Positions 7,553 to 18,426 of a stretch of DNA of 64,000 bases are shown here, in pieces (the stretch's first letter is position 1; every line of letters starts with the position of its first letter). A model generated the notes under the pieces. It made no database searches and was not told the DNA's origin. It saw only the letters and a list, made by a program, of their open reading frames with translations. This DNA comes from an uncultured Spirochaetota bacterium (GTDB lineage: Bacteria > Spirochaetota > Spirochaetia > JAFGXN01): positions 1-64,000 of the forward strand of contig CALXKN010000001.1 of the NCBI GenBank assembly GCA_944388995.1. Direction: 5' to 3'. The translations under genes and the position numbers were made by a program.

Positions 7553-9163
7553 TTAATAATCAACCGTCTTTTCTTGCAATGAAGCCAGCGCTTCTTCGTT
7601 GGATTTTCCGATTTCCACCAGCAAATCCGATTCGCCGCGGACGGCCTCCAAGCCGCTGTCAATGGCGTTGATCCCGTTTGCGATGATACCGATAGCGTGT
7701 TTCACATCCTCGACAGCCGCCGCCTCTTCGTCAATAATTTTACTCATCTTCTCGGTGGAAATATCAACCTCTTTTTTCAAATCAACGACGTGGTAAACCG
7801 CCTTGTTGATTTCCCCGGTTCCCTGCGAAAGTTCCGACAAACCCTGATTGATCTCCGCCAACGATGACGAAATATTGACGATCTCCTGACCGATGGTCTT
7901 GATATTATCCGACGATTCCGCATTGGCGATAACCGCATTTTTGACATCCTGAATATTTTTCTTAATCATGGTGCTGATGATTTTTGAGTTCTTGGAGGTC
8001 TCTTCCGATAAATTCCGGATCGACTGCGCGACAATCGAGAATCCTTTTCCCGCCTCTCCGGCGTGAACCGATTCAATCGAAGCGTTCATCGCCAACAGAT
8101 TTGTCCGCTCGGAAATATCCTCAATCACGCTGACAATTTCACTCATCTGATTAATAGAAGCGATAATGCCGTCAAAAATCTGTACAGATGCCCCCAGTCG
8201 GTCTATACCTTCCTGAACGGTTGCCGACACCGATGTCAGTTTCTCTATTTTTTCATTAGCGGATGCCGACATATTTTCAATGGACGACGACATTTGAGCA
8301 ATGGCGGCCGTTGTCTGTTCAAAGGCGACAGCCTGATTGTTAATACGGTTTTTTACCCCTTCATTGGCTTCAATAATCTGATTCAGAAAACCGGAAATGC
8401 GATCAATATTTTCTTCGACTACCCCTTGATTTTCTCTCGAGGCTTTTGTCAAAGTTTCCATCTCTTTTAAGTTATCGGAAATGCTTTCTGCCGAAGCATT
8501 CAGACGGCTGCCGACATCCATACTGTCCGAAAGTGAATGAACAAATCCTGCCAGCGCCTTCATTTTGCTTTTTACTTCGGATTCACTTGCTTTTAAATCG
8601 GTCACCAATTTTTTATTCGAATACCATGCGACAACAGAAAGCGCATGCGCCAAAACCAACAGAATAAGCATCGAATAAAACATATCCATTGACAGTGTAA
8701 GCGTCCCCGATGCCTTCCCGGCCGGAACGGCTCTTGTTAAAAGGATAAAAATCACTCCACCGTAAATAATCGGCGTGGTGATGAAGAATGCGGCTTTTCT
8801 GACGGCAAAATTCCCCAACAACAGAATGATAATCGAGAAACAGAAGAGCGTGTACGGCATATCTAAAATGGTCATTTCGCGAGAGAGAATCAACGGAAAA
8901 GCAATCAAAAATCCCATCGAAAGCGCATACGACCATCCAAGACGGTACATACCTTTGTACTGCAGAATAATAACCGTAATCGAAATGACTATCAGGACAA
9001 TTTCAAATACCGCCATCGGGATATATCCCAAAAAGACATTCTTGACAGCTCCGCCGAACAACGCAAAAGACATCAGTATAAAAATCACCTGAAGGATTCT
9101 TGTCTTTATTTGAATGTCAATGGTCTCTTTTTGATACGCATCGGAAATCAGTCTGATTTTCAT
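7553..9163 (-). CDS. Membrane-bound methyl-accepting chemotaxis protein
   Basis: A 536-residue chemoreceptor. The N-terminal ~190 residues contain six membrane helices and no periplasmic sensor domain, so it probably senses a membrane or intracellular signal. The rest is a long coiled-coil cytoplasmic domain with the conserved hairpin tip [15 protein letters not shown] followed by [12 protein letters not shown], which contacts CheA/CheW. The start at 9163 is preferred because GAGGTGG lies just upstream; starts at 9175 and 9196 (TTG) have none. It is transcribed alone or read through into ispH. Confidence 0.9.
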   Translation of the reverse strand: MKIRLISDAYQKETIDIQIKTRILQVIFILMSFALFGGAVKNVFLGYIPMAVFEIVLIVISITVIILQYKGMYRLGWSYALSMGFLIAFPLILSREMTILDMPYTLFCFSIIILLLGNFAVRKAAFFITTPIIYGGVIFILLTRAVPAGKASGTLTLSMDMFYSMLILLVLAHALSVVAWYSNKKLVTDLKASESEVKSKMKALAGFVHSLSDSMDVGSRLNASAESISDNLKEMETLTKASRENQGVVEENIDRISGFLNQIIEANEGVKNRINNQAVAFEQTTAAIAQMSSSIENMSASANEKIEKLTSVSATVQEGIDRLGASVQIFDGIIASINQMSEIVSVIEDISERTNLLAMNASIESVHAGEAGKGFSIVAQSIRNLSEETSKNSKIISTMIKKNIQDVKNAVIANAESSDNIKTIGQEIVNISSSLAEINQGLSELSQGTGEINKAVYHVVDLKKEVDISTEKMSKIIDEEAAAVEDVKHAIGIIANGINAIDSGLEAVRGESDLLVEIGKSNEEALASLQEKTVDY

Positions 9164-9221
9164 TTTCCACCTCATATCGGATTCGTTCTGATTCAAACGA
9201 ACGACCGCTTCTTCCTATAAA

Positions 9222-9241
9222 GATACACTTTGTGTATCGGC
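9222..9241 (-). promoter_or_regulatory. Palindrome and -10-like box upstream of the chemoreceptor gene
   Basis: A perfect inverted repeat GATACAC-TTT-GTGTATC (9222-9238) overlaps, on the minus strand, GCCGATAC (9234-9241), which resembles the GCCGATAA -10 of sigma-28 motility promoters. A TAAA upstream is not at the canonical distance, so the sigma-28 assignment is tentative. The palindrome may be an operator. Confidence 0.4.
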
Positions 9242-9301
9242 ATTTTTACCGTTTAAAATTAAGGAAAATCGGGCTTTTGGCGGCAAAAACGGAATCTTTA
9301 T

Positions 9302-9325
9302 AAAAAAGAGCCGGCAGCTGCCGGC
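9302..9325 (-). terminator. Terminator of the yajC-secD-secF operon
   Basis: Palindromic stem GCCGGC-AGCT-GCCGGC (9310-9325), followed on the minus strand by CTC and six T. It lies 18 bp after the secF stop. Confidence 0.85.
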
Positions 9326-9343
9326 CCTGATTCGCATCCGCAC

Positions 9344-10537
9344 TCAATGTCTGCGTTTTTTTCCGCGTACTTTGCGTTCCAATAAAGGAATCTCCGTTTC
9401 AGCATCGGCACCGGTTTCGCCTGCCGTTTCGGAAACAGCCGCTGCAACGGCCTTTTCACCGTACTTTTTCGCCGCGCGTCTGCGTTTTCCGGCCTGCACC
9501 GCCGACTCGACCCAATAGTACACGGGAGAAGCGATGAAAATCGTCGAATACGTTCCGCTCACGATACCAACAATAAGATTTAGTGCAAAGCTCTTGATGT
9601 CGCTGGTATCGGCCGCAAAAATGTACAATGCCGCAACCGTGAACAAGGTCGTCAGAGACGTGATGACGGTTCTTGACAGCGTCTGAGAGACCGCCATATC
9701 CAACCGGGGACGCATTGCCATATTCGGGTAAAGACTGACGCTTTCGCGCACGCGGTCGAAAACAACGATGGTGTCGTTCAGCGAATAACCGATCATCGTC
9801 AGAAGGGCCGCAATCGTCACTGACGTAAACTCAACCTGAAAAATACCGATAAATGCCATCATAATGAAGACATCATGAAAAACCGCCGCCATGGCGCCGA
9901 CCGCAAACGAAAAGCGGAAGCGGAACCAGACATAAACCATGACCAACGCCATCGCCGCAACGACAACCCAGACGGCAGCCGTCGTTAAAGTCGCCGCCCG
10001 CGACGGCGTAACGCTCGCCTGCTGTTTGATTTCAACGGAATCGGCGCCGTATTCGGCCTCAACAACCCGTTCGACCTCATCGGCCGCCAGCTGAGCGAAA
10101 TCGATTCCCGTAAAATCCGAATCATAGGAGAGTTTTTCCAGCGGCGTCAGCGCGGCAACCTCTTCCGCCGTCATAACGGATTCGGGATCAACGCCCTCTT
10201 CCGCTTTAACGGGTTTGTGCAGACCGACCTGAGACATTCTGACGCGGTATTCGCGCGTCAGCGGATCGCGGTTGGGAATTTCCTGAATCTGCGCTTCATA
10301 AGGCGCCAGCAGCTCGCGGAGAACGGCAATCGTTTCCACTTCGCTTTGGGTTTCGTTTTCTTCGGTGATCGGTTCGGGAAGCCGGACAGCAAACTGAATG
10401 CTGACACCCGGATTGAAATCAACTCCCATATTCAGCCCGTGATGATAGAACACGGTAAACAGCAGGCCGAAAATCATGCAGAAAAGCGACAATCCGACCG
10501 CAATAAAACGGTAGCGGGTGAATCTAATTGTTCTCAT
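9344..10537 (-). CDS. secF: Protein translocase subunit SecF
   Basis: A 397-residue inner-membrane protein of the SecDF complex, which uses the proton gradient to help pull exported proteins across the membrane. It has an N-terminal helix, a periplasmic region (about 40-180) and a five-helix C-terminal bundle with the signature MIGYSLNDTIVVFDRVRE. The periplasmic part is longer than in E. coli, with an acidic insertion, and the C-terminal tail is highly basic (RGKKRRH). Its ATG lies inside the end of secD (14-bp overlap) with GGGGAGG 8 bp upstream. Confidence 0.95.
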   Translation of the reverse strand: MRTIRFTRYRFIAVGLSLFCMIFGLLFTVFYHHGLNMGVDFNPGVSIQFAVRLPEPITEENETQSEVETIAVLRELLAPYEAQIQEIPNRDPLTREYRVRMSQVGLHKPVKAEEGVDPESVMTAEEVAALTPLEKLSYDSDFTGIDFAQLAADEVERVVEAEYGADSVEIKQQASVTPSRAATLTTAAVWVVVAAMALVMVYVWFRFRFSFAVGAMAAVFHDVFIMMAFIGIFQVEFTSVTIAALLTMIGYSLNDTIVVFDRVRESVSLYPNMAMRPRLDMAVSQTLSRTVITSLTTLFTVAALYIFAADTSDIKSFALNLIVGIVSGTYSTIFIASPVYYWVESAVQAGKRRRAAKKYGEKAVAAAVSETAGETGADAETEIPLLERKVRGKKRRH

Positions 10538-12326
10538 ACTTTTTGCCTCCCCACATGACCTGAATCCGTTTGACTTTCAGCGTTTCGTAACAGAAATCAA
10601 AAATCAAACGAGTGACAAAAATCGCCGTAAACATCGAACAGACAACACCGACTGCCAGCGTATACGCAAACCCTTGAATGGAACCGGTTCCCAAAACGGA
10701 GAGAACCAATGCGGCAATCAGCGTCGTCACGTTGGCGTCAATCAGCGCCCACAACGCCTTGTCGTAACCGGCCTTTAACCCGGCAACAGCCGACTTTCCG
10801 GCGCGCTGCTCTTCACGCATACGCTCGAAAATAATGACGTTGGCGTCAACCGACATACCGATAGAAAGAATAATACCCGCCAAACTTGTCAAAGTCATGG
10901 TAAATCCCAACTTCGCCAAAATCGCAAAGATGAAAACCACATCCAGAAAAAGTGCAAAGTCGGCAATCAAACCGCCTCCGCGGTAATAAAGCATCATAAA
11001 AATAAAAACGGAAAAGAAACCGACGAAGAGCGCCCAAATACCGGATTGAATTGCATCCTGCCCGAGAGAGGCGTTGACTTCCTGTATCTCTTCAACCTGC
11101 AGTTCAACGGGAAGAACACCGGTTTTCAGCAGTTTTCTCAGATTCTCGGCCTCTTCATTGGTGAAACTTCCGGAAATCTGAACATTGCCGCCGGCAATCC
11201 GTCCGGAAATGGTGGCAGCCGCCTTGATTTTTTCGTCCAAAGCAATGACCATCGTTTTGCCTTTATTGGCATCAGTTAAATCAGCAAATAAATTCTGCGG
11301 ATTGATGGCGTTGCCCGCTGCGTCAGTTCCTTCCGTTCCGATACGAAATGAAACTGCCGGTTTTCCGTACTGATCCTGAGAACGAGCGACATCACTCAAA
11401 TAAATGCCGCTGAAATCGGGAACCGCCGTCACGACCAAATAGTCGCGCAGCTCGTCTTCGCCGTAAACATCCTTATCGTAAAGCCCCATAACGGTGTAAC
11501 CGGGTTTGACAATTCCCGATTCGATCAACGCACTCTGCGCTTCCGTGTCGGTCGTATCGAATCCGCTCTTCGTCGTGCCATAAGTTTCCATTAAATAGGC
11601 ACGGAAAGCGGCGGTTTGTTCAGAGTCAACAATATGGAAATTCAGGCTTCCTTTTCCCATCAAAAACGTTTTAATTCGCTCCGAATCGCGCGCACCCGGC
11701 AATTCAATCAAAATACGGTCAGCGCCGACTTTTCGAACGGTCGGTTCGGAAACTTTAAACGCGTCCACGCGGTCGTAAATGACATCCATCGCATCCATAA
11801 CGGGATCGTCGCCGGGCGTCACCTTCGACCAGTCGACATCAGCTTTCAGCATAAAACTGATACCGCCGTTCAAATCGAGACCGAGTTTCAGCGCGCTTTC
11901 GCGCAAACTGCGCACATCCTGAATCCGATTAACGAGAGCCACCGCATCGGTTTGAATGAAGAGTGCCTTCGCTTCGTCTTCGGAGAGATTCGGAAACGCC
12001 AATTTAGCCGTTTCCAAGTACGTCCACTCGGACGGCCGCTTTGCCTTCATTTCCTTTGCGTTCTCTTTCGCAATCGGAATCAGAAATTCATACGTTTCAG
12101 AAATGACATCATCCGGGGTGGTTCGCGTCAGTTCGTTAAAATCATTCCATTTCTTTTCCGCTTCCGTCGTGGCAAAATTGCGCACATCTTGACCGGGCAG
12201 AACCGCCAAATCCTTCTCTTCTTGCGTAACGCCCCAACCGGCGTACCAACGGAAGGTCGGCAACAGAAAAAGAACGGCAATAACGCAAACCAACAAGAAA
12301 ATCAAAAATCTTGAAGTTTTACTCAT
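10524..12326 (-). CDS. secD: Protein translocase subunit SecD
   Basis: A 600-residue partner of SecF. It has one N-terminal helix, a large periplasmic P1 region (residues ~30-420) including the GLDLNGGISFMLKAD block, and a C-terminal helical bundle with SIGMSVDANVIIFERMREE, the SecD signature. The ribosome-binding site is CGGAG. It stands between yajC and secF, with 24 bp to yajC. Confidence 0.95.
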   Translation of the reverse strand: MSKTSRFLIFLLVCVIAVLFLLPTFRWYAGWGVTQEEKDLAVLPGQDVRNFATTEAEKKWNDFNELTRTTPDDVISETYEFLIPIAKENAKEMKAKRPSEWTYLETAKLAFPNLSEDEAKALFIQTDAVALVNRIQDVRSLRESALKLGLDLNGGISFMLKADVDWSKVTPGDDPVMDAMDVIYDRVDAFKVSEPTVRKVGADRILIELPGARDSERIKTFLMGKGSLNFHIVDSEQTAAFRAYLMETYGTTKSGFDTTDTEAQSALIESGIVKPGYTVMGLYDKDVYGEDELRDYLVVTAVPDFSGIYLSDVARSQDQYGKPAVSFRIGTEGTDAAGNAINPQNLFADLTDANKGKTMVIALDEKIKAAATISGRIAGGNVQISGSFTNEEAENLRKLLKTGVLPVELQVEEIQEVNASLGQDAIQSGIWALFVGFFSVFIFMMLYYRGGGLIADFALFLDVVFIFAILAKLGFTMTLTSLAGIILSIGMSVDANVIIFERMREEQRAGKSAVAGLKAGYDKALWALIDANVTTLIAALVLSVLGTGSIQGFAYTLAVGVVCSMFTAIFVTRLIFDFCYETLKVKRIQVMWGGKKYENN

Positions 12327-12350
12327 GGTTTTCTCCGTTTTTCCGGGGTT

Positions 12351-12845
12351 TTAAAGCTCCGTTTTGGGTTTATCTGTTTTGTCTTTTTCACTTTTCTTCT
12401 TTCCGAATCCGGAAAAAATCGACTTTTTCGGTTCGGGCTGGGGCGGCGGATTTTTCTTCTCCAGCACCTGAGTAACCGCATATTTCGCAAATTCGACTTT
12501 GACATTGTCATTCAGCTTCAGAATGAAAGAGTTATCCTTTACCGTATCGATCATTCCGAAAATTCCGCTTGACGTCACGACGCGGTCTCCTTTCTCCAAA
12601 GAAGCGAGCATCCGCTGCGTCTCTTTCTGCCGTTTGCTTTGCGGACGGATCATGAAGAAATAGAGAACAATCATAAAAAAGACGAGCATCCAAATGAAGC
12701 TCGAATTGGCGAAGATTCCGCCCGACGGACGCTGCGGCTGCGCTGTGTCTCCGGAAACCTCCGCCGACGTTGTATTGTCGGTGTTGGACTCGACCACAAT
12801 CCCTTCCTGCAACAAGACGGGCGACCATGTCAATTGTTCCATCAT
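12351..12845 (-). CDS. yajC: Preprotein translocase subunit YajC
   Basis: A 164-residue single-span membrane protein that associates with SecDF. The membrane helix (about residues 49-66) is followed by the family hallmark MIRPQSKRQKE and the small YajC domain with LEKGDRVVTSSGIFG. It is longer than usual: about 45 extra N-terminal residues rich in Thr, Gln and Pro, and a basic tail (KKSIFSGFGKKKSEK). Translation may start at 12845 or at the adjacent ATG at 12842; AGAGG lies upstream. First gene of yajC-secD-secF. Confidence 0.93.
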   Translation of the reverse strand: MMEQLTWSPVLLQEGIVVESNTDNTTSAEVSGDTAQPQRPSGGIFANSSFIWMLVFFMIVLYFFMIRPQSKRQKETQRMLASLEKGDRVVTSSGIFGMIDTVKDNSFILKLNDNVKVEFAKYAVTQVLEKKNPPPQPEPKKSIFSGFGKKKSEKDKTDKPKTEL

Positions 12846-12864
12846 TGATTAAACCTCTGATTTT

Positions 12865-12870
12865 ATTATA
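12865..12870 (-). promoter_or_regulatory. Likely -10 box of the yajC-secDF operon
   Basis: A perfect TATAAT on the minus strand about 20 bp before the yajC ATG. The -35 is weak (TTAATT, 16 bp upstream). A tidy TTGACA at 12909-12914 is too far away to pair with it. Confidence 0.5.
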
Positions 12871-12921
12871 TTATCTGATTTTAAGAAATTAACACAGAAA
12901 AGAGAGGATGTCAAGAGAGGA

Positions 12922-13230
12922 TTATATCAATTTGACCTTTGCTGTCTGCGGCACCGAGAAGACTCCGAAAAGGCGGCTCAGCACTTCAACAGACGCATAC
13001 CGGCACGATTCGTTTCGGTTGACAACTTCCAAAAGGTATTCCAAATCCCTCTGCCCCGATTCGAGACCGGCTTCCTTGTCATAAAACGCTGCGCAAAACG
13101 CCGGCTTATACAATCCTTCGTCAGCCAGCTGACGGGAATTTTTCCCGCGGTATTTTCTTTTTAACGCTTTATCGACGACCACCGTATCACCTGACGAGCC
13201 GACGGCAAACATAAAATCTTCTTTTTTCAT
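12922..13230 (-). CDS. Small protein of unknown function
   Basis: A 102-residue soluble protein with no signal peptide or membrane helix, whose family I do not recognise. It has an N-terminal segment GSSGDTVVVDKALKRKY, then LADEGLYKPAFCAAFYDKEAG and a helical C-terminal half. The start is uncertain: ATG 13230 gives 102 residues without a good ribosome-binding site, ATG 13212 gives 96 with a weak GAAG, and a TTG at 13266 overlaps pdxA. It follows pdxA closely and is probably co-transcribed. Confidence 0.6.
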   Translation of the reverse strand: MKKEDFMFAVGSSGDTVVVDKALKRKYRGKNSRQLADEGLYKPAFCAAFYDKEAGLESGQRDLEYLLEVVNRNESCRYASVEVLSRLFGVFSVPQTAKVKLI

Positions 13231-13250
13231 ATAATTCAATTTACCACAAT

Positions 13251-14282
13251 TTAAAGCGATTGGCAATTCTTTTTTTCACTTCCGCGCCGGCGGACAACCA
13301 TGGCGGCGGCAACACGGAGAGCCTCTTTCATCCCCGTCGCGTCGGCCCGCCCCGTTCCGGCAATATCGAACGCCGTCCCGTGATCGACGGAGACGCGCAG
13401 AAACGGCAGTCCGGCCGTCACGGAAACGGTCCGATGAAAGTCAAGGGTTTTACAGGCGATATGGCCCTGATCGTGATACAGCGAAACAACGGCGTCGTAA
13501 CGGCCTTGCGCCGCCTGCGCAAAAACCGAATCGGCGCCGATCGGACCGACCGCGTCGGCGCCGTCCGCAGCGGCCGCCCGGACCGCCGGCTCCACCGCCA
13601 GAATCTCCTCGCGGCCGAGCAGACCGTGTTCGCCGCAGTGGGGATTGAATCCGGCGACCGCCAGTTTCGGATTTTCGATTCCCCATCCGCGCAGCGTATC
13701 GCGGCAGCGTAAAATAAAACAGCGCAGCGGCTCGGTTTTCAGACGCTCCGGGACTTCCGAAAGCGGCAGATGCCGGGTAAAGAAAAAAACGCACAGTTTC
13801 CCGGTCAAAAAAACCGTCAGCGGATCCTCGCTTTGCGTCAGTCCCGCCAGGATTTCGGTATGTCCGATGTACGGAACCCCCGCCGCCCGCAGAGATTCTT
13901 TGTTCAGTGGCGCCGTCACCACCGCATCGCAACAGGCGTCCCGAACCAAACCGACCGCCTTTTCAACCGCGCGGAAAGCGGTTTCCCCGCCGGCGGCGGA
14001 AATTTCCCCCCACCTCCACTCCCCCGGTCCTGCGGTCGGCACAAATTCAACGGTTCCCCTCCGCAGCGGACGGCGGCCGCGCCTCTCAAACGGCGTCAAC
14101 CGCAAACCGACGCCGGCGACCTGCGCCGCCGCTTTCCAGACGCTTTCGGGACCGACCAAAACCAAACGGGTCTGCCGCCGCACACCGCGGCTGACCGCCG
14201 CCCGAACCGCAATTTCCGGTCCGACGCCGGCAGGATCCCCGCACGTCACCGCCAAAACCGGCAAACGTTCCTTTCTTTCCAT
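13251..14282 (-). CDS. pdxA: 4-hydroxythreonine-4-phosphate dehydrogenase family protein
   Basis: A 343-residue NAD- and metal-dependent dehydrogenase. PdxA landmarks are all present: GDPAGVGPE near the N-terminus, GHTE (metal/substrate His), FNPHCGEHG, SLYHDQGH and VDHGTAFDIAGTG. The canonical role is in pyridoxal phosphate synthesis, but no other pdx gene is near, and PdxA2 relatives act on phosphorylated threonate or erythronate instead, so the exact substrate is open. The coding sequence is clearly richer in G+C than the flanking secDF and groL genes. Preceded by the groL terminator; the ribosome-binding site AAAGG is modest. Confidence 0.87.
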   Translation of the reverse strand: MERKERLPVLAVTCGDPAGVGPEIAVRAAVSRGVRRQTRLVLVGPESVWKAAAQVAGVGLRLTPFERRGRRPLRRGTVEFVPTAGPGEWRWGEISAAGGETAFRAVEKAVGLVRDACCDAVVTAPLNKESLRAAGVPYIGHTEILAGLTQSEDPLTVFLTGKLCVFFFTRHLPLSEVPERLKTEPLRCFILRCRDTLRGWGIENPKLAVAGFNPHCGEHGLLGREEILAVEPAVRAAAADGADAVGPIGADSVFAQAAQGRYDAVVSLYHDQGHIACKTLDFHRTVSVTAGLPFLRVSVDHGTAFDIAGTGRADATGMKEALRVAAAMVVRRRGSEKKNCQSL

Positions 14283-14300
14283 AAAGACCGCCTTTAAACA

Positions 14301-14345
14301 AAAACGCCGCGGCCGCGGTTATTCCAACCGCTCCGCAGCGTTTTT
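14301..14345 (-). terminator. Terminator of groL
   Basis: A long, nearly perfect stem (14301-14320 with 14326-14345) with a 5-nt loop, ending on the minus strand in a T-rich run. It separates groL from pdxA. Confidence 0.8.
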
Positions 14346-14361
14346 ACGGAAAATCCGTCGC

Positions 14362-16058
<1,697 letters not shown>

Positions 16059-16091
16059 GCGGTTTCATTTTATTTTTTAAAAAAGATTGCC

Positions 16092-16925
16092 TTACGGTTC
16101 GGAAAGAAACCGGACAACCCTGCATAAAGTTTCCGGACCGACGTTTTCTCCGCGGTCGCCGAGACTGACGCCGGCGGAAGCAAAAGCCGCCTCCAAACGC
16201 TTAGGCGGGAACCTTCCCTGCAGGGCGGTCAAATTGTTGCGGAGAGTTTTTCTCCGCGATTTGAACATCTCTTTCGCCAGCGTCAGGTAAAGACCGCGGT
16301 TGACGGTTTCTGTTTCCGGACGGCGGGTCATCACAACGACGGCGGAAACCACCTCCGGCTGCGGGAAAAAGGCGTCGGCGGGAATCTGAAACGGAACGGC
16401 CACTTCGTAATCCAAAGCGCAGAGCAGCGAAAACGACGAATAATCCCTGCTTCCGGGAAGCGCCTTCATCCGCTGCGCAACCTCCTTCTGCACCGTAAAC
16501 ACCATCCGCGGCGGCAGCGTTCCTTTTTCAATCAGAGCGCCGATCATGGCGGCGGCGGCGCAATACGGAAGGTTGCCGTAAATCAAATCGGGAACGGGAT
16601 TTTCGCGGAGAAAAGCGGGAAAAGTCCTGATAAAATCCCCGGCGACAATGCGGCGCCGCGGAAATTCCGTCTCCAAAAAACGGATAAACCCGTAATCGAT
16701 TTCAAACAAAACAAGATTTTTTTCTTCCGGGAAGAGCGCCGTCAGAGATCCGAGTCCGGGTCCGATTTCCCACGCCGATGAAACCGCTGCGGCATTCAGC
16801 TGTCCGAAAACCGCCTTCCGGAAACGGTCGGAAACCAGAAAATTCTGCCCGAATTTTTTCTGCATGGACAGCCGGAACAGCTCTAAAACTTCCTTGATTT
16901 GCCCCACCGAAGAATAATCAATCAC
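16092..16925 (-). CDS. rsmA: 16S rRNA dimethyladenosine transferase (KsgA family)
   Basis: A 277-residue SAM-dependent methyltransferase that dimethylates two adenines near the 3' end of 16S rRNA. Seen are KKFGQNFL at the N-terminus, the SAM-binding EIGPGLGSLT, the acidic FEIDYGF, and the catalytic GNLPYC. Translation starts at a GTG with AGGAG 6 bp upstream, and overlaps the end of the ComEC-like gene by 8 bp, so the two are translationally coupled. Confidence 0.93.
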   Translation of the reverse strand: MIDYSSVGQIKEVLELFRLSMQKKFGQNFLVSDRFRKAVFGQLNAAAVSSAWEIGPGLGSLTALFPEEKNLVLFEIDYGFIRFLETEFPRRRIVAGDFIRTFPAFLRENPVPDLIYGNLPYCAAAAMIGALIEKGTLPPRMVFTVQKEVAQRMKALPGSRDYSSFSLLCALDYEVAVPFQIPADAFFPQPEVVSAVVVMTRRPETETVNRGLYLTLAKEMFKSRRKTLRNNLTALQGRFPPKRLEAAFASAGVSLGDRGENVGPETLCRVVRFLSEP

Positions 16926-18390
16926 ACGGAACTCCTGCCTTTATTCTACTTTTTTTACGGAGGAAAGACAAGCCGTGCCGCGGCGTCCGCTCGCGGAACA
17001 GAATCCATATAAACGGAATAAAAAACAGAATCCCGAACGGCAGCAGCGGAAACGTCGGAACCTTTGCGAAAAAAATCAGCACGGCGACAAATCCGTCGTA
17101 GACAATGTCGGAGAGACGGGCAATCAAAAGCCCCGCGGCGGAAGCTCCCGCCAAAGCGGCGGCAGACGATAAAAAACGGAGATACATGAAAAAAGTCATC
17201 GGCGGGGAGGCCAAAATCGTCGCAAAAATTCCGCCGGGATTGAGGCCGTCCAATGCGAACAGAAGCGGAGCGACGGCGATTTGCGCCGCATAGGAGACCG
17301 CCAACGGTGCGGCCGCCGCTTTCGGAAGCCGGCGGCAGAGAGCGGTTTGCAGGGGCCTCGCCAGCAAAACGATGCCGAACACGGCCGCAAACGACAACCG
17401 CATTCCCAGCTGCGCCGTTTCCTGCGGGTACAGAAGCGAATTGACCGTCAGCGAGTGACACAGAATATCAATCATCGCAAGCCGTTTTCCGCCCGGCCGG
17501 ACAACGGTCGCAATAACAAACATCGTATACGCCCGTTTCAGGGAAGCGCCGCTTCCGGTCAGGATGACGTAAAATCCCAGCAGCGGCAGGGAAATTCCGT
17601 CAAGAATCCGCCGCGGGACAAAGCGCGCGAACACCAACCGGATGACACCAATGATGATCGCCAAATGCATTCCCGAAAGCGCCACCAAATGAAGGCAGCC
17701 GGAATCGCGGAAAACGGAGACCAAAACCGAATTCAGTTCGTCGCGGTCGCCTAAAATCAGCGCCTCAAAGAACGCCCCCGAATCGGTTTCTTCTATAAAA
17801 AAAGAGTCCGAAAACCGCTGCAGCAGCCTCGCGCGGAACGCCCAAAACGGCGGCGGTTCGCCGGTGAGCTTCAGCGACTCAACCCGAAAAAATTCGCCGC
17901 GCCAACTTCCCGAAAACGAAACCGGCTGCCCTTTTCTCAGTTTTTCACCGCCTCTGACAATAAAAAACCGCTCGCAGTCAACCGAAACGGAGAAATCCGC
18001 CCCCTCCGCGCGGACGCAACGCACCGTATAGCCGGTCTGTCCGTTATCCAGCCGGCGGCTGTCGGCGCTTAACGAACCGTGCCATACAGTCAGCCGCATC
18101 GGATCGGCTCCGCAGCGGTCGGCGGTTTGAGGAAACCGGACGCAAAAGACGGCGGCGGTCAAAAATCCGGCGCAAAGCATGACAACCGCCCGCAAAAATT
18201 CGGGCCGGGGACGCAGGCCGGAAAAAAACAAAGCCGCCGCCGCATACGCAACCGCCGAAAACGCGCACGCGCACCACAAAAGGCGGAGCGCCGGCGACAA
18301 CGGAAAGGCAACCGACAGCGTCAGCGGCGCAACCGACAGCAGCGGCGGCAAATAAATGTATCCGAACCGAATCAAATTCTTTCTTTTCAT
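16918..18390 (-). CDS. ComEC/Rec2-type membrane protein
   Basis: A 490-residue polytopic protein. The N-terminal ~90 residues hold three helices, a DUF4131-like soluble region follows (about 95-190), and then the competence domain with the typical LHLVALSGMHLAIIIGV segment (near residue 232). ComEC forms the DNA-uptake channel in competent bacteria. The C-terminal metallo-beta-lactamase domain found in long ComEC proteins is absent, which is common in short homologues. No other competence gene is nearby. Confidence 0.85.
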   Translation of the reverse strand: MKRKNLIRFGYIYLPPLLSVAPLTLSVAFPLSPALRLLWCACAFSAVAYAAAALFFSGLRPRPEFLRAVVMLCAGFLTAAVFCVRFPQTADRCGADPMRLTVWHGSLSADSRRLDNGQTGYTVRCVRAEGADFSVSVDCERFFIVRGGEKLRKGQPVSFSGSWRGEFFRVESLKLTGEPPPFWAFRARLLQRFSDSFFIEETDSGAFFEALILGDRDELNSVLVSVFRDSGCLHLVALSGMHLAIIIGVIRLVFARFVPRRILDGISLPLLGFYVILTGSGASLKRAYTMFVIATVVRPGGKRLAMIDILCHSLTVNSLLYPQETAQLGMRLSFAAVFGIVLLARPLQTALCRRLPKAAAAPLAVSYAAQIAVAPLLFALDGLNPGGIFATILASPPMTFFMYLRFLSSAAALAGASAAGLLIARLSDIVYDGFVAVLIFFAKVPTFPLLPFGILFFIPFIWILFRERTPRHGLSFLRKKSRIKAGVPCD

Positions 18391-18393
18391 ACT

Positions 18394-18421
18394 TTGATTA
18401 ATGGGAAAAATCTGCTAAACT
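18394..18421 (+). promoter_or_regulatory. Promoter of the CPBP gene (leaderless arrangement)
   Basis: TTGATT (18394-18399), 16-bp spacer, TAAACT (18416-18421). Only five bases separate the -10 from the ATG at 18427, so transcription should begin at or beside the start codon. Confidence 0.6.
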
Positions 18422-18426
18422 GAACC

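Noticed and set aside
12909-12914. TTGACA as the -35 of the yajC operon
   Set aside because: It is 38 bp from the only good TATAAT on that strand, too far for one promoter.
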